Assembly: GCA_035267045.1 (NCBI GenBank)
Contig: DATFMH010000103.1
Location: 1 to 57,384 of the forward strand
Source of the DNA: DATFMH01 sp035267045
GTDB taxonomy: Bacteria > Bacteroidota > Rhodothermia > Balneolales > DATFMH01
Reading direction: 5' to 3'
DNA length: 57,384 nt
Below the pieces are notes generated by a model. The model did no database searches. It had not been told where the DNA came from and saw only the letters and a list, made by a program, of their open reading frames with translations. This document shows positions 35,956 to 44,522 of this stretch, one piece after another (position 1 is the first letter of the stretch; the number at the start of each line of letters is the position of its first letter). The position numbers and the translations under genes are program-made.

Positions 35956-37917
35956 TTATTTCTGTTTTTTAGGACTAAATGTCAGGCTATGATTTAAATC
36001 CACAAATCGTGCAAAAAAAGCGTAACCACCAAAATTATTTTCGATTTTCAACAGAAGTTCATTCCAGCCCTTGTGTAAATGAGCCTGTATCCTGTCCTGA
36101 TCCGGTTCCGAAACCCTGACCAGTTCTTTACGGTGTACCATACTGTTATTCAAAAATACTTTGATACCGTCGTCTGATCCTATAAGCAATGGCAGTGTCT
36201 GATCTTTCGGTGAAAAGACATAAGTAAGTGCATAAGAAACGACCAGGTCCGACGGATTCACTTTGTTGCTTAATTCAACACGCCCGTTTTTAGGCGTTTT
36301 GATCATCTGCCATTTAACTTTTTGTCCATGAACCCCTTTATAGGTATTGTTGAGATTTATCCCTTTTTCGGGTGGATAAACTTTATCCAAACCCATACGA
36401 TGATTTTGATTATCTCTGGGATTCGGGAAGGGTCCGATGAAATACCATTTGGGTATGTATGTCCGGTCCGGTTTAATCACAAAAGCGTCCAATCCGATAT
36501 TATAACCGGAAGATTTAGGATCTTTACCTTCAACTTTAAAAGTTATAGGAATTTTTTTGTTAACGGCTTTTAAGTGATTGATCGTTATTTTACCGCCGGG
36601 ATAAATATTTTTATGATATCCGTCGATTGTGCCAACTTTTTTCCCATTATATAAAATAGAAGTACTGGCATAATCCGGACCTTTGGTATAATAGAGATCG
36701 ACATTGTAACTATCTTCGGTTACCGGCAGATCAAGAGTGAACGAATCACCGGGTTTCTTACCGGTCATGAGCAATTGTTTCATCCCGCTCCAATCCGGCC
36801 CGTAATCCGACATATTCTGAACATCGGATTGCATATGTGTATCATGTGGTTTGAGTGATTCAGCTTCCAGAGCCCCATTGGGAACAGCAACACGCAGTGG
36901 TATTCGTAAACTGGCTTTTGGTAACGGTGGCAACGGTTTATGTGGTTCTTTCTGATACCAGTAAGCCGTACTGGCATAGTCGGCTATCTCCGAATTTTGT
37001 GTACCATGTTCGATCGTAAATTTGATCGATTTTTTAAAAGGTATGGCATCACCAACCTGATATCGATATGCAGCTATTCGCCCACGGGCTGTATCTTTCA
37101 GAATGAGGCCAAAATATGGTGCCGAATATTCCCCTTTATTAAAATACCAGCCACTATTAAAATAGTCCTCCGTACCGGTTCCCTGCATCGATGGTTTTTT
37201 CTCCCCATCCACATACACCATTTCATCGCCTTCAAGAAACCAGAGTTTTTTGTTATAACTCTGCATGCTGAGATTAAGACCAACAAACTGTCCCCTGCCT
37301 TTTGCAGCCAGAATCGTATAATTGCTATCCGGACTTGTTCTCAGGTCCTGGTGCCAATAAGCATGAAAATATGCTACATTATCTGTCAAAGGTTTATTCA
37401 GTTGTTGATAATCGATATGATAATAGAAAGCATACACTTCCTGGCCGGTTTGATTTTCAATAACGATCCGGGCCGATTTATTGAATGGCATCGGGAAATA
37501 ACAGTAATAACCGCCGCTCGACATCCCCGTAAACCGGGAGATGTATTGCTTGTATTTAAAACCGGTACCAAAGAAATCACCTATAGGCGCTTCTACAGAC
37601 GGATTCTTTTCACCATCCCAATATATTTTGATCACTATTCGGCGAAGGAAATAGGGATCACGGGAATCGATAGTACACCAGAGCTGGGTAATAACAGCCG
37701 GACCTTTAATATTGGCAATAGTAGCCGATCCACCTTTAGGAATATGAATACGGTCATTATTCCCACCCGTTGTATCATAACTGGAAATTTGATGAAAAGT
37801 GCTCTGCTTTAAATAAGGTAACCGTGCCGGTGATAGAATGTTATCCAGTTGCGATTGTGCAAATACCGGTGTTACTGACACAAATAATAAAAGTAAACTT
37901 TGAATGATCTTTTTCAT
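35956..37917 (-). CDS. Exported GH172 (DUF2961) glycosidase with C-terminal accessory domains
   Basis: A signal peptide (MKKIIQSLLLLFVSVTPVFA) precedes a DUF2961/GH172 domain (about 25-340). Motifs are DRIHIPKGGSATIANIKGPA, APIGDFFGTGF and LSMQSYNKKLWFLEGDEMVY, then PSMQGTGTEDYFNSGWYF. The two Glu in LEGDE and GTGTED are 21 residues apart, matching my recollection of the catalytic pair of the difructose-dianhydride enzyme that founded GH172. Known activities are on alpha-D-fructofuranosides and D-arabinofuranosides. The C-terminal ~300 aa hold a carbohydrate-binding-like beta domain (SYNVDLYYTKGPDYASTSIL) and a PA14-like end (LPLLIGSDDGIKVFLNNSMV). It is 653 aa, with 44 bp between it and the upstream gene. 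The substrate here is not assignable. Confidence 0.88.
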   Translation of the reverse strand: MKKIIQSLLLLFVSVTPVFAQSQLDNILSPARLPYLKQSTFHQISSYDTTGGNNDRIHIPKGGSATIANIKGPAVITQLWCTIDSRDPYFLRRIVIKIYWDGEKNPSVEAPIGDFFGTGFKYKQYISRFTGMSSGGYYCYFPMPFNKSARIVIENQTGQEVYAFYYHIDYQQLNKPLTDNVAYFHAYWHQDLRTSPDSNYTILAAKGRGQFVGLNLSMQSYNKKLWFLEGDEMVYVDGEKKPSMQGTGTEDYFNSGWYFNKGEYSAPYFGLILKDTARGRIAAYRYQVGDAIPFKKSIKFTIEHGTQNSEIADYASTAYWYQKEPHKPLPPLPKASLRIPLRVAVPNGALEAESLKPHDTHMQSDVQNMSDYGPDWSGMKQLLMTGKKPGDSFTLDLPVTEDSYNVDLYYTKGPDYASTSILYNGKKVGTIDGYHKNIYPGGKITINHLKAVNKKIPITFKVEGKDPKSSGYNIGLDAFVIKPDRTYIPKWYFIGPFPNPRDNQNHRMGLDKVYPPEKGINLNNTYKGVHGQKVKWQMIKTPKNGRVELSNKVNPSDLVVSYALTYVFSPKDQTLPLLIGSDDGIKVFLNNSMVHRKELVRVSEPDQDRIQAHLHKGWNELLLKIENNFGGYAFFARFVDLNHSLTFSPKKQK

Positions 37918-37961
37918 GCCTTAGAACAGTATCATTGATTGATGTTAATCTATATTTTGAG

Positions 37962-40796
37962 TTATTCCGCATCTTTGACACAGCGAAATCCTACCGTAGC
38001 GCTCCTGTCAAAACCGGGAGTTACTTTCAGCAATATCTGATGCATGTTCAATGATTCGGGTCCTCCGTAAATATACCACCAGCTGGCTGTCGGGTGGTAA
38101 TAGCTTCCGCCTCGTATCATCTCGAAATAATAGGTACCGTCATCATATACATCGTTGGTGAGTTGCCATACATTACCAACCAAATCCTCCACATTGTAAG
38201 GACTGGCACCCGACGGAAACCGATCCACATTTGTCTCATGTCCGATATTGACATTACAATTGGTAGAATCAAACTTGACTCCCCATGGCCATTTTCTTCC
38301 GTCGGTTCCCTGAGCCGCCAGTTGCCATTCCATTTCGGTTGGCAGGCGTTTACCTGCCCATTTCGCATAGGCCCTGGCATCTTTCAGACTAACCCAGACA
38401 ACCGGTTTTTGAGCTGAATCTTTGGGATAATGGCCATTTGCCCAATTTCTGAGATAATTATGAGCGTCTTTTGGCCTATAGTGCGTGTCTTTGATAAACG
38501 CATAATATTGAGCATTGGTAACCGGATATTTATCCATATAGAATGTTTGTACATGAACCGGTCTTTTGGGTTCCGGGGGATAGGGCACAAAACTGGCATG
38601 CTGTGACAAAGTATCCATAATCGTCGCGCCTGGAATTTTAACCATCCCTTTAGGTGCAGTCACAGCCGGTTTTGTCCGGTGGACTTTGCTAATTAAACGA
38701 GCTGTTCCGGGTTGTAAATTGATCACTCTTTCATCCAGCAATTTCTTACCGTTAAAAAGCTGAACGACAAATTTCCCCTCATGACGGTCAAACAAATTTC
38801 GAAGGGATAATTTATGATTTCCCGCCGGTAATTCTTTGTAGGTTCCCTGGTAGGACGGTTTACCGGCCCATATCTTGATCATGCTTCCTTTTTTAGCAGT
38901 TACTTCCAATGTATCAACATTATGTTTTATTGAAAGCAGATCCTGGAAGTGAGCAATACAATCCACATTACCTTCCCGACGGGTACCCAGCCAGTTTTTA
39001 TTAAATGAATGAATATTTACAGGAGTATATAATTGACCTCTGACGGTGTCTGGCTGTAACTCCTCATGATTCCAGATATCCACATAATGCGTTCCTTTTG
39101 CCGGATTCATCCGAAATAATGGCCCATTATATCCTGCCGGGCGTAAACTATAGATTGTATAAATTGTCTTATTCTTACCGGGCCATTTATTAACCCAGAC
39201 ACTGTCTTCAATACTGTTGATCAACGGCTGCCAGTTTTGACTCAGAAAAGTATCCGTGTTTTCCCGAAGGATCATGGAAGTGTGACCTAAATAATGGAAA
39301 GCTTTTTTTATCCAGGTGGATCTGCCAACTCCCATCCAGTTTATCTCAACTCCATAACCATTAAAAAATGATACCGCAAATTCCCTGTGGAGATAACCAT
39401 CATTCAACCGGCATACCCGAAAAATGGCAAAATCCGGTTTAATGAATTTATTAAGATTTAGCGGAGGTGGCATGTGTATGGCATCGTGCACTCTTCCGGA
39501 AACAATCGTGGGCATATTTTTGGGTACTGCCATACCTTCGCTGTACATGACCACCCCCTTTCTGACACTGTCTGCTGCATGACGCAATTGGGGATTCGAC
39601 TTGGCCCTGGTATCTAATACGACACCATCAGCATCCGTTTTTTTAATGATGGTAGCCATGCCTTTATATGGATTTTCCGGACGTGTACTTTTATCCCATG
39701 GATTATATTCAATAAAGAACTTTGTTCCCTCATTATGAGCCAATTCAGATATTTGATGTAATTTTTTCAATCCCCCGGGCAAATCCCTGAATAAATCCCA
39801 TTGATTACGATTATCTAGTCCAAGTCGGGGCCAGGTCGGCCAGAGGGCATAAACACCATATCCGCCAAACATCTTTTCCCCTTTAGCCAGATATTTGTCC
39901 ACTTGATAACCGCCGCGTCTCGAATCATAAAACCGATGATCCCATGCCATCTGTAAACCTATGATATATTTATGGCGTATCCACTGTAAGTCTTTGCGCT
40001 GAAACAGGGAATCATTAAACGATTTGAGATCATAGAGATATCGTTTTTGGAACATTAAACGAACACCATTTTGCCATACTCCATGATATGTATCAGCATA
40101 CATCGTATATGTTACCGTGCCACGTGGTTTCAATGTTGCTTTCCAGCGTCCCAGCTGAGCATCTTCATGAGCTGTCCGGCGTGCAATGGCAACAATCGAC
40201 ATATCAGAATTATTTGTTGGGAAGGAACAATATCCCATCTCCCATGCATCGTCCGGCAAGACAACTCCAATCGGACTCTTACCCGGCCGGTATAATTTGG
40301 TCCGTGCCAACGACCAGGGTCCTGATGCCGTGATATAAATATGATCTTTCGACTGACCAAAAGGAACAACATTTTCAATGATTACTTTCTTTTGCGAAGT
40401 ATTTTTAAAAGTGACTGTTGCTTTCCAGCCCGGATTGAATCCCTTTACAGGTGTGAATGTTGCAATGATTCCATCCTTAAGTTTGAAGGTTAATGGAGAC
40501 TTTACTGATTCAATCGGAACCCCTCTGGTATTGACCAGTTTACCATTGATAAGCAAGCTGAACAACGGGACACTATTGTTCCTGGCTTTTATCTCTTTAC
40601 TGCTATTAAGCTCGAAAGAAAGTATCTGGACGCCGTTATGAGTATCGATTACCGGAGTTCTGAGTTCCTGGGCTATGAGAGCATGATTTGATAATAACAG
40701 CAACAACACACACAAAAATATTACCCTCGTAACCGGTTGCTTAGCAAGGTATTTTAATATTTGCGCGAGTAATCCAGAAATAGTTATACAGATCAT
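37962..40796 (-). CDS. Exported putative TIM-barrel glycosidase fused to a SUMF1/FGE-like domain
   Basis: A long basic leader, then a hydrophobic core (VIFLCVLLLLLSNHALIA), precede the mature chain. Residues about 45-260 look like a beta-sandwich. Residues about 270-560 resemble a clan-D (GH36/GH27-like) barrel: LQMAWDHRFYDSRRGGYQVD, TKFFIEYNPWDKSTRPENPY, TDADGVVLDTRAKSNP and VVMYSEGMAVPKN. A small beta domain (about 580-700) follows. Residues about 715-944 are a clear SUMF1-type domain: MVKIPGATIM, FYMDKYPVTNAQYYAFIKDT, WVSLKDARAYAKWAGKRLPT, EMEWQLAAQG, VEDLVGNVWQLTNDVYDD, MIRGGSYYHP and VGFRCVKD. The Cys pair of true formylglycine-generating enzymes is absent. The family of the barrel domain is uncertain. 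The joining of the two modules in one chain is unusual. Confidence 0.75.
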   Translation of the reverse strand: MICITISGLLAQILKYLAKQPVTRVIFLCVLLLLLSNHALIAQELRTPVIDTHNGVQILSFELNSSKEIKARNNSVPLFSLLINGKLVNTRGVPIESVKSPLTFKLKDGIIATFTPVKGFNPGWKATVTFKNTSQKKVIIENVVPFGQSKDHIYITASGPWSLARTKLYRPGKSPIGVVLPDDAWEMGYCSFPTNNSDMSIVAIARRTAHEDAQLGRWKATLKPRGTVTYTMYADTYHGVWQNGVRLMFQKRYLYDLKSFNDSLFQRKDLQWIRHKYIIGLQMAWDHRFYDSRRGGYQVDKYLAKGEKMFGGYGVYALWPTWPRLGLDNRNQWDLFRDLPGGLKKLHQISELAHNEGTKFFIEYNPWDKSTRPENPYKGMATIIKKTDADGVVLDTRAKSNPQLRHAADSVRKGVVMYSEGMAVPKNMPTIVSGRVHDAIHMPPPLNLNKFIKPDFAIFRVCRLNDGYLHREFAVSFFNGYGVEINWMGVGRSTWIKKAFHYLGHTSMILRENTDTFLSQNWQPLINSIEDSVWVNKWPGKNKTIYTIYSLRPAGYNGPLFRMNPAKGTHYVDIWNHEELQPDTVRGQLYTPVNIHSFNKNWLGTRREGNVDCIAHFQDLLSIKHNVDTLEVTAKKGSMIKIWAGKPSYQGTYKELPAGNHKLSLRNLFDRHEGKFVVQLFNGKKLLDERVINLQPGTARLISKVHRTKPAVTAPKGMVKIPGATIMDTLSQHASFVPYPPEPKRPVHVQTFYMDKYPVTNAQYYAFIKDTHYRPKDAHNYLRNWANGHYPKDSAQKPVVWVSLKDARAYAKWAGKRLPTEMEWQLAAQGTDGRKWPWGVKFDSTNCNVNIGHETNVDRFPSGASPYNVEDLVGNVWQLTNDVYDDGTYYFEMIRGGSYYHPTASWWYIYGGPESLNMHQILLKVTPGFDRSATVGFRCVKDAE

Positions 40797-40838
40797 AGAA
40801 TATTTACTTATGCGGGTTATAATGTGACTCGAACGTCA

Positions 40839-43592
40839 TTAATTATTATTAGATTTCAGATCCAAAAACATCCTGTTTATAATACCGGCCCAGATATAGG
40901 TTTGATGCCAACCACCCCATTTGGAATCGGGACTGTAGAACTCCCATAAAGTATGATTCTTTTTCAATTGGGAAATCATATTATCAGCAATTTTATTCAC
41001 CAACTCTTTTGCCAGGTTGTTATAACCATATTTCAGTAAGCCGTCTTCTATCATATAATTCCATTGAACCCAGACCGGACCGTTCCAGTAACCTTTTGGA
41101 TTATAATAGGAATCTTCTGCTGACAAAGACGGCACACCATACTTCCGCCAGAACTTATTTTTGTTTGTTAAGGTTTTTATCAAAATTTTTGCTTGTTTTT
41201 TGGAAGCCACTCCGGCCCAAAGTGGTAAAAAACCAATTATCTCCTGGCGCTTCAGGTCATTATGCTTTTTATACGTAAAGGAATTATCCTTTTTGCTTAC
41301 GTTATAATAGAATCCCGTTTGTGGATCCCACATATATTTATTTATCAAATCCGATCTTTTCTGCGCTTTTTTCATCCATGTTTGTGATTCTTTATTTTTT
41401 CCAAGAACACGAGCCATCTTCGACAATGATTTAGCTTCCTGCACGAGCATGCAATTCAACCCGAGATCTTCGAAATTAGCCGGCCAGCCAACCTGATCCC
41501 ATACAGCAACCTGGGAATCTCTTAAAGACTCCAAAACGGCATGTCCGCCCCATTCGCATAATCCATCTCCGTCAGCATCACGATGAGTGACAAAGAAATT
41601 GTAGAATTCTTTACTTGATTGATACATTTGCCGCAGGAAATGCTTGTCTTTGGTAATTTCATAAATCTTCCAGTTCTCCCAGGCATATAATGGTGCAGAC
41701 GATGTAAGCTGTCCGTTTGTAGGTATGCTTTCATCCAGGTAGGCACCCGTTCGGTAGTTGATATAACCGTTCTTATGCTGTGTTTCCAGATAAACCCGTT
41801 GTGAGTTCATCGCACTCTGCGGATTCATCAATGCATAAGCCAGCATCGACATACTTTCGTGGAACACTTGACCGCCGTGCCCCCAACCCCACTGTGGTTC
41901 TCTGGAAAAAACGTAATAGTTAACTTTCAACTGGCCTTCCGGGGGAAGCATTTCCTGATCCATCATATTGAAAGCACTGTAATAGAGCATCGTTTTATCC
42001 GGATTAGTAAAGTGAATATCAGGTATATTCCGGTATAAATTTTTGTCCGTTTTAGCGAAGAATTCCACATCCAGCTGCATCGCTTTCCTTGCTTCCGATA
42101 ATAATTTATCATCATTTTTGAAAGGTCTTTCGACACTTCTGACTATCCGAAAATGTTTTGTTTCACCCGGATTCAAAGTTATATTTGTGGGCATAGCAAT
42201 TACTTTAGCATAATCCTTCACATCATTTTTCAGCTGATTCGGATAACGCATATCCGTTAGAAAATTACTGCCGGCTATATTATTTATCTCCGGGGCAAAC
42301 ATACTCATGTTACCATTCTTATCTACCGACATTACCAGGTATCCGTAAATTTTATCCCCGGTTATATCTTTGTCTGCATAAAATGGTTGCTTAATATTAT
42401 TGGCTACTAACCGGTAAGAAGCCTGATTCCTGTAATCTCTCCGGTAAACACGAAATCGTTCATTTGGATAACTTTTTTTCCAATAAAGACGAACTTCCGT
42501 TCCACTTCCCCAAATATCATGACCAAAACCACCCGGTGTTGCCGGCAATGATTGTTTGGTTAAATGAATATCCTGTTTAACTCCTTTGTGTGCATCCAGA
42601 TTTTGTACCGTACCTTTTATCGTAGCGCTTTCATCAGAATTACGGCAGGCAAAGGTCAGGGTATACGTATCACCATTTTTGAGATTTTTAAAATTTCCAA
42701 GATCAATACTGTAAGTACTGTACGGTGTGATATTCCCGGAAGAATTGCCAAAATGTGGAGCTGTTTCGGTTAATATCTTAGTACTATCATTATTTAACAT
42801 AATCGTAAACACCGGTTTGGTACTATCCGGGCTTATTCGATTTCCATTGGCATAAAAGATCGTTCCGTGAATTGGATATTCCGGTTTCTTATCCAATACA
42901 ACCTGGTGAGGTATTTTAACCTTTCCCCATTTATAACTACGGTAGCTGGTCATCAGATCTGGTTTTTCCGACATCATGAAAATGTCTTTGATGTTACTTA
43001 CATAGGGAACACTCTTATGTCCCAATACCCAGCCATCCGGTAATTCTCTGTGAGTAAAAGTGACTGCATTTTGATTCTTATCAAGTTTCACATTATTAAA
43101 ATCCCGATATCTGTTACGAAGAAATGGAACCATCCTGAATGTGAGCGTTTTTGATCCGGTATTCTTTAGCGTAATATCCTGAATGGCCGTATGTGAACTG
43201 TATACAAAAAAACGAGCATTCAAAAGAACATTTTTGAAAGGTTTGTAAAAATAAGAGACCATATCCGGATACGAAGCCGAAATCACCGGTTTTTGATACA
43301 GGTCGTTGAGACGATACACATAATTGGCGCCTTTTATAAAAGCCAGATCCCAATCACCACCTGTATCAGTAGAAAAATCAACTCCTTTTGTCGTATCGTA
43401 ATAGGTTAAATGATACCCTTCATCAAGAGCGAATTCCGACCGTGCTTTAGCAGCGGCATATGTTGTATAGAGAGGAGAATTCTGATTGGCTGTTAATTTA
43501 GATAAGAACTGAGCATGTAATAAGTTAATCCGACCCGATATTGTTATCGCTAACAATGCTAATATAATTACACGACCATTTTTTAATAACAT
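40839..43592 (-). CDS. Exported MGH1-like (alpha/alpha)6-barrel glycosidase, copy 2
   Basis: The signal peptide MLLKNGRVIILALLAITISG ends near LLHAQ. The N-terminal beta region (about 30-460) is longer than in the copy at 33771 by roughly 190 aa and contains an FN3-like insert (GSGTEVRLYWKKSYPNERFR). The catalytic barrel (about 500-915) has WGWGHGGQVFHESMSMLAYA, RDADGDGLCEWGGHAVLESL, YMWDPQTGFYYNVSKKDNSF, IIGFLPLWAGVASKKQA, KYGVPSLSAEDSYYNPKGYW and NGPVWVQWNYMIEDGLLKY. It has strong motif-by-motif similarity to copy 1, so the two are paralogues with GH172 and the GH-SUMF1 protein between them. The first gene of the carbohydrate module, it follows the RnfD-like gene by 87 bp. Confidence 0.85.
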   Translation of the reverse strand: MLLKNGRVIILALLAITISGRINLLHAQFLSKLTANQNSPLYTTYAAAKARSEFALDEGYHLTYYDTTKGVDFSTDTGGDWDLAFIKGANYVYRLNDLYQKPVISASYPDMVSYFYKPFKNVLLNARFFVYSSHTAIQDITLKNTGSKTLTFRMVPFLRNRYRDFNNVKLDKNQNAVTFTHRELPDGWVLGHKSVPYVSNIKDIFMMSEKPDLMTSYRSYKWGKVKIPHQVVLDKKPEYPIHGTIFYANGNRISPDSTKPVFTIMLNNDSTKILTETAPHFGNSSGNITPYSTYSIDLGNFKNLKNGDTYTLTFACRNSDESATIKGTVQNLDAHKGVKQDIHLTKQSLPATPGGFGHDIWGSGTEVRLYWKKSYPNERFRVYRRDYRNQASYRLVANNIKQPFYADKDITGDKIYGYLVMSVDKNGNMSMFAPEINNIAGSNFLTDMRYPNQLKNDVKDYAKVIAMPTNITLNPGETKHFRIVRSVERPFKNDDKLLSEARKAMQLDVEFFAKTDKNLYRNIPDIHFTNPDKTMLYYSAFNMMDQEMLPPEGQLKVNYYVFSREPQWGWGHGGQVFHESMSMLAYALMNPQSAMNSQRVYLETQHKNGYINYRTGAYLDESIPTNGQLTSSAPLYAWENWKIYEITKDKHFLRQMYQSSKEFYNFFVTHRDADGDGLCEWGGHAVLESLRDSQVAVWDQVGWPANFEDLGLNCMLVQEAKSLSKMARVLGKNKESQTWMKKAQKRSDLINKYMWDPQTGFYYNVSKKDNSFTYKKHNDLKRQEIIGFLPLWAGVASKKQAKILIKTLTNKNKFWRKYGVPSLSAEDSYYNPKGYWNGPVWVQWNYMIEDGLLKYGYNNLAKELVNKIADNMISQLKKNHTLWEFYSPDSKWGGWHQTYIWAGIINRMFLDLKSNNN

Positions 43593-43679
43593 CCGATTTA
43601 CGTATGGGGTTATAGGAATATTTGAAAATCAATGTAATATATTTATTGAAAGTTGCCTATGAAAAATTTTTTTATCTAT

Positions 43680-44522
43680 CTATGATGCAGCCGGCTTGAT
43701 TTCTCTTTTTTCCATGTATTCATTCCATTTAATTTCGATAACCATGGCAATGGGTCCGACAATAAACAAAGCATAGAATGGTGCATAAACAGCATGAAAC
43801 GCTAACCGCAGGACCATCTCAACAGCTGCGATTGCAAAAGGCACGACATATTGACCCCATTTACTTGAAACAGTTGTCTTTGGATCAGTAATCATGAAGA
43901 AAATAAATAATTGATACATGGGGCCCGTTATCGGAGCCACTTCACCCAAGAAAGGATTCCCTGTCATCCAACTTCGAAATAACGAGAAAAATAAAAATGA
44001 TACGATATACACCGTACTGATATGTAATCTGTTAACCCTCCACACGATAATAAAGCCAAGTACCCAAATAACCAGCATTGGCCATACGTTATTTCCCCAT
44101 TGAATACTTAAAACAGCTACAGAATCGGATGCCAGTAATAACAAGGCTACGACTCCAAAATTAGAAGGGTTCCAAATATGACGGCCTTTATATCTCAATA
44201 CATATTTCGTTGTAATTGCAATAATACTACAGAGAGCATACGGCCAAATCATAGGTGAACGAATAAGGATAGCAACACTTATTCCCGAAACATATGCACT
44301 GGCCAAATTGCGCCACTTTCCCGTAACAATTTTCCCGAGAATAAGTTCTGTTCCCAAACTTGCTAAGATAGCAGTGGCTAGTTTGGGATATCCTTCGAGG
44401 ATACCAAATGATAGTTCTGCGGCAATTAAAATGAGGGTGATAAAGATGGGAGCGATATATCGCTTATCGGTATATATCGGTATCCATCGCTTGAGGCTGC
44501 TTACGATAGTATTTTCACTCAT
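43680..44522 (-). CDS. RnfD/NqrB-like polytopic membrane protein
   Basis: This 280-aa inner-membrane protein has about eight to ten hydrophobic segments. RYIAPIFITLILIAAELSFG is the first, followed by YALCSIIAITTKYVLRYKGR, FGVVALLLLASDSVAVL and MLVIWVLGFIIVWRV. RnfD/NqrB hallmarks are present: HIWNPSNFGVVALLL and a FFMITDPKTTVSS stretch that match the 'NPxNFG' and 'FMxTDPxTSP' motifs of that superfamily. The covalent-FMN motif (SGAT type) that defines respiratory RnfD/NqrB is not seen, and no other Rnf/Nqr subunit is nearby. Its ATG overlaps the stop of the 605-aa FG-GAP/ASPIC gene (ATGA), so it is translationally coupled to that family. Its role is unknown. Confidence 0.75.
   Translation of the reverse strand: MSENTIVSSLKRWIPIYTDKRYIAPIFITLILIAAELSFGILEGYPKLATAILASLGTELILGKIVTGKWRNLASAYVSGISVAILIRSPMIWPYALCSIIAITTKYVLRYKGRHIWNPSNFGVVALLLLASDSVAVLSIQWGNNVWPMLVIWVLGFIIVWRVNRLHISTVYIVSFLFFSLFRSWMTGNPFLGEVAPITGPMYQLFIFFMITDPKTTVSSKWGQYVVPFAIAAVEMVLRLAFHAVYAPFYALFIVGPIAMVIEIKWNEYMEKREIKPAAS

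Noticed and set aside
36940..37812. A 290-codon open frame on the plus strand, antisense to the GH172 gene
   Set aside because: The minus-strand frame carries the GH172 motifs and catalytic Glu pair. The antisense product looks compositionally random.
37962..38700. SUMF1 region as a true formylglycine-generating enzyme (sulfatase activator)
   Set aside because: The Cys pair near the RGGS motif is absent, and no sulfatase with a CxPxR motif is encoded in the window.
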